Source: JBFYTX01 sp964442335
Lineage (GTDB): Bacteria > Chloroflexota > Dehalococcoidia > Dehalococcoidales > RBG-16-60-22
Assembly: GCA_964442335.1 (NCBI GenBank)
Contig: CAYTZI010000038.1
Span: forward strand, 1-16,124
DNA: 16,124 nucleotides
Direction of reading: 5' to 3'
Positions 8,109 to 14,647 of the stretch are shown piece after piece. Within the stretch, counting starts at the first letter, position 1. Each line of letters starts with the position of its first letter. The notes under the pieces were generated by a model, which saw nothing but the letters and a program-made list of their open reading frames with translations, was not told the origin of the DNA and made no database searches. Made by a program: the position numbers and the translations under genes.

Positions 8109-8148
8109 CAGGCAGTCGTACCAATTTCATTAAGGAGGTGGCCCTTAC

Positions 8149-9150
8149 ATGAAAATTGCATTCATCGTCGCCCCAGAGAAGTTCGAAATCAGGAAAGTCC
8201 CCCTACCGAGAATCAGCGAAGATGAAATGCTGGTAAAAATCGAGGCCTGCGGGGTCTGTTCCAGCGATATGCCCGCCTACAGGGACTCGTTCAGCGAGGA
8301 GATGAAAAAGAGCAACCCGTTCCCGCGGCGGGCGGGGCACGAGCCGGCGGGGACGGTGGTGGAGGTGGGGAGAAACATCAAGGGTTTTAAGGCGGGTGAC
8401 CGCATCACCGGGTACTTCGGCGACGGCTGCTACGCCGAGTACGTTACCTGCGACCCCGCCGACAGGACGGCGCGCGGGCATGGGTACATAATCGAGAAGA
8501 TACCGGACGGCATTCCTTTCGAGCAGGCGCTGGGGGAGCCGCTGATGAGCCTGGTTTCCATCGCGCGGACGGTAACGCCGGAGCTGGGGGACTACGTTTT
8601 CCAGGCGGGTTGCGGGTTCATGGGGCTGGGCGTCATCGCGGGGGTGGCGAACCCAAAGATAAGGGAGTATATCGTGGCGGACCTGGACGAAAGCCGGCTG
8701 AGGATGGCAAAGCAGCTCGGCGCAACCATCACGCTGAACCCAAACAAGGTGAACGTTACCGCCGAGGTGATGAAGATAACCGGGGGGAGGGGAGTCGACG
8801 TAGCGATAGAGGCGGTGGGCCGTCCGCCGAGCCTAAAAATGGTCGGCGAGGTGATAAAGAACAACCGGGCGAAGGTCATAGCAGTGGGCTGGCACCAGTC
8901 ACCGGACACCTACGAGCTGCACAACTGGATAAAATCGCCCATTATCTACAGTCCGCAGGGCATAGGGATGTCCACCGATTACCAGAGCGAGCTCCAGCGC
9001 GCCATGTGGGCTTTGCAGAAGGGTATCTACCCCATGGATAAGCTGGTGACGCACAAGTATAAACTGGAGGATATCGGCAGGGCCTTCGAGGACAACCTGA
9101 GGCGGAGGTCCGGCTATATCAAGGGCGTGATAATGCCGGGGATGAAATAG
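8149..9150 (+). CDS. Zinc-dependent alcohol dehydrogenase (MDR family) lacking structural zinc
   Basis: This 333-residue medium-chain dehydrogenase should oxidise a secondary alcohol or polyol with NAD. The catalytic zinc site is present: Cys37 in GVCSSD, His64-Glu65 in RAGHEPAG, and Glu130 in GEPLM. The four-cysteine structural zinc loop normally found around residues 95-110 is absent, with GDGCYAEYVTCDPADRTA in its place. The Rossmann fold starts at QAGCGFMGLG (152-161), a variant of GxGxxG, and Asp178 ends the second strand, which favours NAD over NADP. ITGGRGVDVAIEAVG is the usual later motif. The AAGGAGGT before ATG 8149 is strong. It is the first gene of the plus-strand block, divergent from the FAD/Fe-S operon. 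The substrate is not identifiable. Confidence 0.88.
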   Translation: MKIAFIVAPEKFEIRKVPLPRISEDEMLVKIEACGVCSSDMPAYRDSFSEEMKKSNPFPRRAGHEPAGTVVEVGRNIKGFKAGDRITGYFGDGCYAEYVTCDPADRTARGHGYIIEKIPDGIPFEQALGEPLMSLVSIARTVTPELGDYVFQAGCGFMGLGVIAGVANPKIREYIVADLDESRLRMAKQLGATITLNPNKVNVTAEVMKITGGRGVDVAIEAVGRPPSLKMVGEVIKNNRAKVIAVGWHQSPDTYELHNWIKSPIIYSPQGIGMSTDYQSELQRAMWALQKGIYPMDKLVTHKYKLEDIGRAFEDNLRRRSGYIKGVIMPGMK

Positions 9151-9164
9151 GGGGAGGACAACAC

Positions 9165-9201
9165 AGAAGGGGAGTTTAAGGGGGGCGCAAGCTCCTCTTC
9201 T
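9165..9201 (+). terminator. Weak stem-loop after the first dehydrogenase
   Basis: AGAAGGGGAG can pair with CTCCTCTTCT (10 bp including one G-U pair) across a 17-nt loop shortly after the stop at 9150. There is no T-run, so it may be an inefficient or Rho-assisted terminator, or an RNA processing site. A new promoter follows at 9240. Confidence 0.25.
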
Positions 9202-9239
9202 CTCTATCGATGGTGGGGGGAAAAGGGGCGGCTAACGGT

Positions 9240-9268
9240 TTGACACGGCTGTTGCAGACGGATAAACT
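9240..9268 (+). promoter_or_regulatory. Promoter for the VOC-dehydrogenase-transketolase genes
   Basis: A perfect -35 TTGACA (9240-9245), a 17-bp spacer and TAAACT (9263-9268) lie about 60 bases before the VOC gene start. It would let 9328-13023 be transcribed separately from the first dehydrogenase. Apart from this promoter and the weak hairpin, the 177-bp gap shows nothing else. Confidence 0.55.
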
Positions 9269-9327
9269 TGTCATGGCATCGTACAGTAACGCCGATTTCT
9301 CTACGCAAAACACCGAAAGGAGACGAT

Positions 9328-9792
9328 ATGACGTCCAAAAAATCCCTCGCAAAACTCCACCACGTCGGCGTGGTGGTCAAAGACATCAATAAAGCCATCG
9401 CCTATTTAGAGTCGCTGGGCATCGGGCCTTTCGTGGCGCCGGGCGGGAAAAGGACGTTTTCGATAGCGTTCAACGGGGAACTCCACGGCAAGCCCGCCAA
9501 GTGGACGACCACTATCAGCAACGCTAAAATCGGAGATGTCGAGCTCGAACTGCTTGAGCCCACCGAAGGCGACCAGGCCCTTAAAGAATCGCTGGACACC
9601 ACCGGCGAAGGCCTGCACCACATAGGGTTTATCACCGAGGAAATGGACGAGGAGATAGCCAACCTGGAGAAGAGCGGCGCGGGGGTCTGGACGATGGCGC
9701 GGGAGGATGACGGGGGCAGGTTTCTTTACTCCGACCCCACGCCGGTGGGTGGAATCGCGATAGAGTTCAGGGAGTTCGGGGGGAAGGGGTAG
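9328..9792 (+). CDS. VOC-fold protein resembling methylmalonyl-CoA epimerase
   Basis: This 154-residue glyoxalase/VOC protein has two beta-alpha-beta modules. The metal ligand positions match methylmalonyl-CoA epimerase: His12 in HHVGVVV, an acidic residue in VELELLEP (72-78), His98 in GEGLHHIGF, and Glu146 in AIEFREF. The sequence ELLEPTEGD...GEGLHHIGF is close to that family's pattern, but related VOC proteins have other isomerase or lyase activities. I choose ATG 9328 because AAAGGAGACGAT directly precedes it; an upstream in-frame ATG at 9268 lies on the predicted -10 and has no ribosome binding site. Its position between two zinc dehydrogenases suggests it epimerises or rearranges a pathway intermediate rather than serving propionate metabolism. 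No mutase gene is nearby. Confidence 0.82.
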   Translation: MTSKKSLAKLHHVGVVVKDINKAIAYLESLGIGPFVAPGGKRTFSIAFNGELHGKPAKWTTTISNAKIGDVELELLEPTEGDQALKESLDTTGEGLHHIGFITEEMDEEIANLEKSGAGVWTMAREDDGGRFLYSDPTPVGGIAIEFREFGGKG

Positions 9793-9802
9793 TTGTTAAT
9801 TA

Positions 9803-9830
9803 CTAGTAGCCAGAAACCAGCGACCAACAA
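9803..9830 (+). repeat. Degenerate 7-nt tandem repeat, four units
   Basis: CTAGTAG, CCAGAAA, CCAGCGA and CCAACAA run back to back into the GGAGGT ribosome binding site of the next gene. Period and placement match the minus-strand arrays at 5121 and 6452, and the array is again on the coding strand of the downstream gene. Confidence 0.55.
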
Positions 9831-9839
9831 GGAGGTATT

Positions 9840-10856
9840 ATGAAAGCAGCCGTTATAAGGGGGGTGGGGAACATCGCCATGGAAGACTGGCCCGACCCGG
9901 TGTGCGGGCCGGACCAGATAAAAGTTAAGATAGCCTACTGCGGGCTCTGCGGTACCGACCCGGAGAACCTGGAGGGACGGTTCGGGCTGGTGCCGCCGGA
10001 GGCGTATAACCAGCCGCGGGTAATCGGGCATGAAGCTTCAGGGACGATAGCTGAGATAGGAAAAAATGTCAAGGGGGACTACAAAGTTGGGCAGCGCGTG
10101 GCGATGAACTTCCGCAGCGCCTGCGGGGCGTGCTACTACTGCCGCAACGGTATGGAGCACTTCTGCCGCTATGCCAGTGAAGCCTCGGGGTCGTTCGCGG
10201 AGTATGCGGTCTATCCGGAAAGCGACATCTATCCTTTGACGGACGACATCAGCCTGGAGGAGGGGGCGATGCTGGAGCCGGTGTCCGTGGCCGTCCATGC
10301 CATCGCCCAGGCAGGAGTACGCACGGGAAGCAGCGTGGCGGTGTGCGGCGGGGGGCCCATCGGGCTGCTCTGCCTGCAAATGGCCATGAAGGCCGGCGCC
10401 GCGCGGACGCTCCTCTCCGAGCCCATCGAGATGAAGCGCGCGCTGGCGAAAAAGCTGGGCGCGGACGTCGTGGTGGACCCGTTTAAAGAGGATATCATCG
10501 AAGCCGGCAAAAAGCTCACGGACGGTCGTGGTTTCGACGTAGTTATCGACGCCAGCGGGAATATCAACGCGGCAAAACAATGCATTTATCTGGCGGACAA
10601 CTGCGGCACCATCCTGTGGGCGGCGGTCTACGGCAAAGACGTGGAAATCGGCGTGCCTCCGTTCCTGATGTTCGCTAAAGAACTCACTATCACCTCAACG
10701 TTCGTATCGCCTTACTCTTTCCCGCGGGCGTTCGCCATGCTGTCCAAGCTCGAACTGGAACCGCTCATCACGGACATCGTCCCCCTCAAAGACATCAAGA
10801 AAGCATTCGAGATGCACAAAACGGGGAAGTCCATAAAGATACTGATTAAGTCTTGA
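9840..10856 (+). CDS. Zinc-binding dehydrogenase, sorbitol/threonine dehydrogenase-like
   Basis: This 338-residue MDR enzyme has both zinc sites. Catalytic ligands are Cys37 (GLCGTD), His64-Glu65 (VIGHEASG) and Glu146 (MLEPVSV). The structural site is Cys95, Cys98, Cys101 and Cys109 in CGACYYCRNGMEHFC. The coenzyme loop is CGGGPIGLL (169-177), and the second strand ends at SEP rather than Asp, so NAD/NADP preference is unclear. TDGRGFDVVIDASG is the usual C-terminal Rossmann motif. AGGAGGT lies three bases before ATG, closer than normal. The family oxidises polyols, L-threonine or related secondary alcohols to ketones. Next to a split transketolase, a polyol or ketose substrate is plausible but not shown. 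It differs from the dehydrogenase at 8149 in having structural zinc, so the two are not a recent duplication. Confidence 0.88.
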   Translation: MKAAVIRGVGNIAMEDWPDPVCGPDQIKVKIAYCGLCGTDPENLEGRFGLVPPEAYNQPRVIGHEASGTIAEIGKNVKGDYKVGQRVAMNFRSACGACYYCRNGMEHFCRYASEASGSFAEYAVYPESDIYPLTDDISLEEGAMLEPVSVAVHAIAQAGVRTGSSVAVCGGGPIGLLCLQMAMKAGAARTLLSEPIEMKRALAKKLGADVVVDPFKEDIIEAGKKLTDGRGFDVVIDASGNINAAKQCIYLADNCGTILWAAVYGKDVEIGVPPFLMFAKELTITSTFVSPYSFPRAFAMLSKLELEPLITDIVPLKDIKKAFEMHKTGKSIKILIKS

Positions 10857-10859
10857 AAA

Positions 10860-10917
10860 ACCTCACCCCCTTTAGTTCCCCCTCTCCGCTAGCGGAGAGA
10901 GGGTTAGAGGGAGAGGT
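10860..10917. repeat. Palindromic intergenic repeat element
   Basis: The centre is a perfect 18-bp palindrome (10882-10899, CTCTCCGCT/AGCGGAGAG). Imperfect arms extend it to about 58 bp, from ACCTC to GAGGT. Pyrimidine-rich left and purine-rich right arms of this CCTCTCCC type are found as dispersed palindromic repeats in many bacterial genomes. It sits between the dehydrogenase stop and the zinc-ribbon gene. In RNA it would make a long hairpin, with no T-run, and could stabilise or attenuate the operon transcript. Confidence 0.7.
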
Positions 10918-10948
10918 CTGAAAGAGAAAAAGAGAAAGAGAGGTACGC

Positions 10949-11152
10949 ATGACGGAAAAAATCAACTGCGGTAAGTGCGGCATGATGCTGTACTTCGGCG
11001 AGGAAATCAAGCGCCGGCTCTACATGCGGGCGATACCCTCGGAAAAGACCGTCCTGGGGTACTATAACAACAAGTGCCCGCGCTGCGGCGCTAAACTCAC
11101 CCTGAAGACGGTCAATATAAAAACGGAAGGGCGGAAGAAACATGCACGATGA
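10949..11152 (+). CDS. Small zinc-ribbon protein
   Basis: This 67-residue protein has two CxxC knuckles, Cys7/Cys10 (CGKC) and Cys43/Cys46 (CPRC), about 32 residues apart, fitting a single zinc ribbon with a basic tail (KTEGRKKHAR). GAGAGGT precedes the ATG. Its end overlaps the transketolase start by 11 bases, so the two are almost certainly co-translated. I do not recognise a named family. It might be an accessory subunit or assembly factor for the transketolase, or an RNA- or DNA-binding regulator of the operon. The overlap and the cysteine pattern support a real gene despite the small size. Confidence 0.75.
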   Translation: MTEKINCGKCGMMLYFGEEIKRRLYMRAIPSEKTVLGYYNNKCPRCGAKLTLKTVNIKTEGRKKHAR

Positions 11153-12044
11153 AAAACTGATACGCGACCTCGAGAAAAAGGCCGACAGGCTCCGCAAGAA
11201 CTGCTTCGACATATTCGAATCGACGCAGATGGGGCACGGCGGCGGCACGATGTCCATCATAGAAATTATCACCGCCCTCTATTTCCACCACATCAAGTTC
11301 GACCCCAGGAACTGCGACTGGCCGGAAAGGGACAGGGTGGTCCTCTCTAAAGCGCACTGCTGCGAGGCTATCTACGCGGCGCTGGTGGAGCTGGGGGTCT
11401 ACACCAGGGAAACGCTGAAGACCTACTACTGCTACGGCTCGCCGTTCCAGGGGCACGCCGACCGTTGGTGCACGCCGGGGATAGATTACTCCGGCGGCTC
11501 GCTGGGGCAGGGGCTATCGTTCGCGGTGGGCATGGCCCTGGCGGAAAAAATGAAAACGTCGATAAAGAACGTCACCGCCCCGCAGACCGGCTTCCTCAAG
11601 AGGTATATCGTGCGCTTCGACCCCGCTTACCGCTCATACTGCATTTTAGGCGACGGCGAATGCCAGGAGGGCATGGTCTGGGAAGCCGCCATGTTCGCCG
11701 CCAAGTACAGGCTCGATAACCTCATCGCCATCGTGGACTATAATAAGTTCTCCCTCGACGGCCCCACCAACGAGGTCATGAACCTGGAGCCCCTGGTGGA
11801 CAAGTGGAAGGCGTTCGGGTGGTGGGTCACGGAAATAGACGGTCACGACCTGCGCCAGATAGTCGATACCCTCGACCTGACCGACAAGCTCTACGGCGAT
11901 TACCGTCCCAAGTGCATCATCGCCCACACCATCAAGGGGCACGGCATCCCGGCATGGGAGCGCGAGCACATCCACCTGGGCCGGGGCGAGATGATTATGA
12001 GGGGCATCAAGGAAGGGAGGGAGAAGTATGGTAAGGTTCAATAA
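11142..12044 (+). CDS. Transketolase, N-terminal (TPP-binding) subunit
   Basis: This 300-residue protein is the pyrophosphate half of a split transketolase, which transfers a two-carbon ketol unit between sugar phosphates using thiamine diphosphate. The TPP motif is GDGECQEG (170-177) followed by Asn201 in VDYNKFSLDG. The substrate-loop motifs GHGGGTMS (31-38), SKAHCCEAIYAALVELG (69-85) and GSLGQGLSFAVGMALAEKM are recognisable but altered; most relatives read GHPGG and SKGHA. About 22 residues (139-161, including APQTGFLKRYIVRFDP) appear inserted before the GDG strand compared with typical short-form subunits. The start overlaps the zinc-ribbon gene by 11 bases, and the stop overlaps the C-terminal subunit by 17. 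No sugar kinase is adjacent, so the physiological substrate is open. Confidence 0.9.
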   Translation: MHDEKLIRDLEKKADRLRKNCFDIFESTQMGHGGGTMSIIEIITALYFHHIKFDPRNCDWPERDRVVLSKAHCCEAIYAALVELGVYTRETLKTYYCYGSPFQGHADRWCTPGIDYSGGSLGQGLSFAVGMALAEKMKTSIKNVTAPQTGFLKRYIVRFDPAYRSYCILGDGECQEGMVWEAAMFAAKYRLDNLIAIVDYNKFSLDGPTNEVMNLEPLVDKWKAFGWWVTEIDGHDLRQIVDTLDLTDKLYGDYRPKCIIAHTIKGHGIPAWEREHIHLGRGEMIMRGIKEGREKYGKVQ

Positions 12045-13023
12045 ATACGTGCAGATAGAAAACAAGCCGAGCATGGTGGCGGCAGGACTGGAAAAAGGCA
12101 TCAGCGCGATGGTGGTCAAAGACGAGCGCATCATCGCCATACTGGAGGACATGGAGTTCCCGGGGGTGCTGTGGTTCAAGAAAAACTACCCCGACCGCAT
12201 GATAGAGTGCGGCATCGCCGAAGCGAACGGAGCGGTGATGGCGGCGGGGCTGGCGGCGGAGGGGTACATCCCGGTTATCAACAGCTTCCTTTTCGCCGAT
12301 ATCGGCCGGGCGTACAACCAGATAAGGCAGAGCATACTGGTCGACCGCTTCAATGTGAAGTTCATCGGGCGCGAGGGCGCCTGGGGCGAGCCGGGTATCT
12401 CCCACAACACGGTGGAAGGCATCGGCAGCACGCGGGTCATGCCGAACCTGGTGATATTGAACCCGGCGGATGCCGTCGAGGCGGAAAAGGCCGCCGAAGC
12501 CATGCTACAATACGTGGGGCCGGTGCTCTTAAGGCATGAGTCCGGAGCGCCGCCCCCGATGAAGATATTCGCCGAGGACATGCCTTTCGATATCGGCAGG
12601 GCGTTTTCGCTGAAGGACGGCAAGGACGCCACGATAATTGCCACCGGCTACATGCTGACGGAGTCGGTAAAGGCTCTGGACATCCTGGAGAAGGACGGGC
12701 TCGACGTGGGCCTGCTGGACATGTGCACGCTCAAGCCGCTCGATGACGAAGCGATTATCCGGGCGGCGGAGAGGACGGGGGCGATAGTGACGGCGGAGAA
12801 CGGGGCGGTCATCGGGGGGCTGGGAGACGGGGTGGCGGCGGTACTCGCGGAGAACCTGCCCACGCCCATGGTAAAAATCGGAATCGAGGACGAGTTCAGC
12901 CAGTCCGGCAGGACATCGCCGGTGGACGAGCTGAAGATACATTTCGGGCTGGGGGCGGAAGATATAGCCGTGTCCGTAAAGGAGTGCATCGCCAAGAAGA
13001 AGAGACTGGCGAAGAAGAGATAG
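12028..13023 (+). CDS. Transketolase, C-terminal subunit
   Basis: This 331-residue protein carries the pyrimidine-binding and C-terminal domains of the split transketolase. CGIAEANGAVMAAGLA (61-76) contains Glu65, the conserved glutamate that activates TPP. GISHNTVEGIGSTRVMPN (123-140) matches the 'THQ.iED.a..R.iPN' segment with His126. TAENGAVIGGLGDGVAAVLAE corresponds to the 'vEEH..iGGlG' strand, but the usual His is replaced by Gly. The stretch that normally reads 'DADLg' is instead ILEDMEFPGVLW. The start ATG 12028 lies inside the end of the N-terminal gene, with GGGAGGGAGAAG upstream, so the subunits are translationally coupled and would form the usual alpha2beta2 assembly. The substitutions suggest a specialised substrate rather than the housekeeping pentose-phosphate enzyme. 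Confidence 0.9.
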   Translation: MVRFNKYVQIENKPSMVAAGLEKGISAMVVKDERIIAILEDMEFPGVLWFKKNYPDRMIECGIAEANGAVMAAGLAAEGYIPVINSFLFADIGRAYNQIRQSILVDRFNVKFIGREGAWGEPGISHNTVEGIGSTRVMPNLVILNPADAVEAEKAAEAMLQYVGPVLLRHESGAPPPMKIFAEDMPFDIGRAFSLKDGKDATIIATGYMLTESVKALDILEKDGLDVGLLDMCTLKPLDDEAIIRAAERTGAIVTAENGAVIGGLGDGVAAVLAENLPTPMVKIGIEDEFSQSGRTSPVDELKIHFGLGAEDIAVSVKECIAKKKRLAKKR

Positions 13024-13039
13024 AGTTTACCATAGTATT

Positions 13040-13079
13040 GGTGGGGCAGGTTTATTTAACCTTCCCCGCCTTTTCTCTT
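13040..13079 (+). terminator. Intrinsic terminator of the transketolase operon
   Basis: GGTGGGGCAGGTT pairs with AACCTTCCCCGCC across a TATTT loop (13 bp with one mismatch and one G-U pair) and is followed by TTTTCTCTT. It begins 17 bases after the transketolase stop. Confidence 0.82.
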
Positions 13080-13108
13080 GACATCCATCAAATAATATCG
13101 TACGATAT
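13078..13108 (+). promoter_or_regulatory. Promoter and palindromic operator of the toxin-antitoxin pair
   Basis: TTGACA (13078-13083), a 17-bp spacer and TACGAT (13101-13106) form the promoter. A perfect 14-bp palindrome, ATATCGTACGATAT (13095-13108), covers the -10, and a further partial copy (TGGTACGA) follows at 13110. This fits known autorepression of YefM/Phd-type antitoxins at a palindrome over their own promoter. Confidence 0.75.
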
Positions 13109-13125
13109 ATGGTACGAGGTGAAAT

Positions 13126-13368
13126 ATGACAGCCATTTCAGTTTCAGAGGCCAGGAAAAAACTTTATAATCTCGTTGATGAAGTCAAAGAGACCCACGAA
13201 CCGATACAAATCATGGGGAAAAGGAACTCTGTGGTGCTTATTGCCGAAGAAGACTGGCGCGCCATACAGGAGACTCTTTACCTGGTGTCGATTCCCGGCA
13301 TGAGAGAATCTATCCAGGAAGGCATGAAGACCCCCTTAGAAGAGACTTCTGAGGAGCCCGGCTGGTGA
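13126..13368 (+). CDS. yefM: Antitoxin, YefM/Phd family
   Basis: This 80-residue protein opens with the Phd/YefM fold sequence TAISVSEARKKLYNLVDEVKETHEPIQIMGKRNSVVLIAEEDW. That part forms the DNA-binding N-terminal domain, and the acidic, flexible tail (about 55-80) should wrap the toxin. The length is normal. GAGGTG precedes the ATG, and the stop overlaps the toxin's GTG start by four bases (GTGA). It should neutralise the toxin and repress the pair through the palindrome at 13095-13108. Confidence 0.9.
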   Translation: MTAISVSEARKKLYNLVDEVKETHEPIQIMGKRNSVVLIAEEDWRAIQETLYLVSIPGMRESIQEGMKTPLEETSEEPGW

Positions 13369-13628
13369 GATGGAGGCTGGTCTATACAAAACAGGCGCAG
13401 AAAGATGCCCGGAAAATAGCCCGCGCGGGATTGAAGCCTCAAACAATAAAACTACTAAAAATCCTTAAGAAAGATCCCTATCGTAGTCCGCCCCCCTATG
13501 AAAAACTGCTCGGAGACCTGACGGGGGCCTGCTCAAGACGGATTAACATTCACCATCGGTTGGTCTATCAGGTACTCGACAATATCAAAACGGTCAAAAT
13601 CATCCGCATGTGGACGCATTATAAATAG
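13365..13628 (+). CDS. yoeB: Toxin, YoeB/Txe family mRNA interferase
   Basis: This 87-residue RelE-superfamily toxin cleaves mRNA on the ribosome in known relatives. The Txe/YoeB pattern is clear: LVYTKQAQKDARKIARAGLK, KILKKDPYRSPPPYEKL, LTGACSRRINIHHRLVYQV and RMWTHYK. Glu46 and Arg65 fall at the numbers of the E. coli YoeB catalytic residues, and the terminal His85-Tyr86 correspond to its His83-Tyr84, so it appears active. The start is GTG at 13365 inside the antitoxin stop; the nearby ATG at 13370 is out of frame. The pair is complete and looks functional. Confidence 0.9.
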   Translation: MRWRLVYTKQAQKDARKIARAGLKPQTIKLLKILKKDPYRSPPPYEKLLGDLTGACSRRINIHHRLVYQVLDNIKTVKIIRMWTHYK

Positions 13629-13640
13629 CTTCGCGTTGAG

Positions 13641-13669
13641 TTGGTCTGTTTACGTTAATATGCTATAAT
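13641..13669 (+). promoter_or_regulatory. Extended -10 promoter for the double-cupin gene
   Basis: TTGGTC (13641-13646), a 17-bp spacer and a perfect TATAAT (13664-13669) preceded by TGC, an extended -10. Transcription would start near 13676, about 30 bases before the ATG, giving the cupin gene its own transcript. Confidence 0.7.
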
Positions 13670-13706
13670 TGCCCGAAAGCCTATCTTTAAAAACCGGAGG
13701 AATTCG

Positions 13707-14636
13707 ATGGCTAAGACAAAATACGGGGACTGTCTCGTTCACAAGCCCGGCCCTTTCCCCCTGGAGCTACAGGGGAAAGGGGGCAGCACCGGCAAAGACC
13801 CGGTCCCGGGCGTCAAGGCCACCCACCTGATGACCGCCGATGAAAGCGTCCAGGAGGGCTTTTTCACGGTGGACTGCTCGTGGCTGTGGAGCGGCGCCGC
13901 CAAAGGACCGGTGGGGGATGCCCATACCCACAGCTTTTCTCACGTGCTCGGGTTCGTGGGCGGGCGCCTGGACGACCCGCAGGACCTCGGCGGGGAAGTC
14001 AGTATATGGCTGGACGGCAATAAAGAGACCTTTACTCACAACACCCTGGTGTTCGTGCCCGCCGGCGTGGCGCACGGCCCGTTTCTTTTCACTAAAATCG
14101 ACCGCCCCGTATTTTTCATCATGATTGCCATGACGGGCAAGTACAGTCGCCAGGACGCGCCCACCCCGGCCGCGGCGAAAGAAAAGAAATACTCGATTAT
14201 AGACCATACCAAGGAGCGGTTCTCCGTGGCCGCCGGGGCAAGGACAGAGGCTCCTCCACCGCCTCCTCCTCGTCCCTCCACAGTCAAGGGCGCCCGCATC
14301 CTGCACATCGAGGAAGACATGGTGCCGGGGGCGTTTTACGTGGACTTCGTCTGGATTTTCGAGGGCACGGGCGGCGCGCCCGCCCCGGAGCACACCCACG
14401 AGTGGCCGGAGCTTATCGCCTGGGCCGGGGCCGACCCCGCCAATCCGCGCGGAATCGGCGGGAAGATGAGTATCGTTCTTGAAGACGAGACGCACTACTC
14501 GGACCTGAGCACGCTGGTGTGCATACCGAAACAGACCCGGCACTGCCCGTGGCTGTTCCACGACATCAAGCGGCCGGTCCTCGTCTTCTCCGCGGGACCG
14601 CAGGGCATGTACACGGGGTCGCACAAGAAAGACTGA
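13707..14636 (+). CDS. Duplicated cupin-like domain protein of unknown function
   Basis: This 309-residue protein consists of two related beta-barrel halves. Half one (about 38-145) has DAHTHSFSHVLGFVGG, LGGEVSIWLDG, LVFVPAGVAHGPFLF and RPVFFIMIAMTGKYS. Half two (about 196-305) has PEHTHEWPELIAWAG, IGGKMSIVLED, LVCIPKQTRHCPWLF and RPVLVFSAGPQGMYTG. The halves align throughout, showing internal duplication. Each keeps a HxH pair (His73/75, His229/231) and a later His (123, 279) able to bind a metal. A proline-rich linker (APPPPPPRPS, 182-191) joins them. CGGAGGAATT precedes the ATG. No signal peptide is seen. It may be a metal-dependent isomerase, dioxygenase or ligand sensor; I do not recognise an assigned function. 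It is convergent with the epimerase at 14700. Confidence 0.8.
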   Translation: MAKTKYGDCLVHKPGPFPLELQGKGGSTGKDPVPGVKATHLMTADESVQEGFFTVDCSWLWSGAAKGPVGDAHTHSFSHVLGFVGGRLDDPQDLGGEVSIWLDGNKETFTHNTLVFVPAGVAHGPFLFTKIDRPVFFIMIAMTGKYSRQDAPTPAAAKEKKYSIIDHTKERFSVAAGARTEAPPPPPPRPSTVKGARILHIEEDMVPGAFYVDFVWIFEGTGGAPAPEHTHEWPELIAWAGADPANPRGIGGKMSIVLEDETHYSDLSTLVCIPKQTRHCPWLFHDIKRPVLVFSAGPQGMYTGSHKKD

Positions 14637-14647
14637 TTTGACTTCTT

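Noticed and set aside
8018..8148. Possible riboswitch or T-box in the divergent leader regions
   Set aside because: Only short dyads are visible; no conserved riboswitch core or terminator/antiterminator pair could be found by eye.
9726..10031. Minus-strand 101-codon frame containing LLVAGFWLLVI
   Set aside because: The peptide arises from the 7-nt repeat at 9803-9830 and lies opposite two real genes; it is a repeat artefact.
13767..14624. 285-codon open frame opposite the double-cupin gene
   Set aside because: It mirrors a gene with GC-rich third positions, is rich in Arg and His, shows no recognisable domain, and the plus-strand gene has a promoter, ribosome binding site and cupin motifs.
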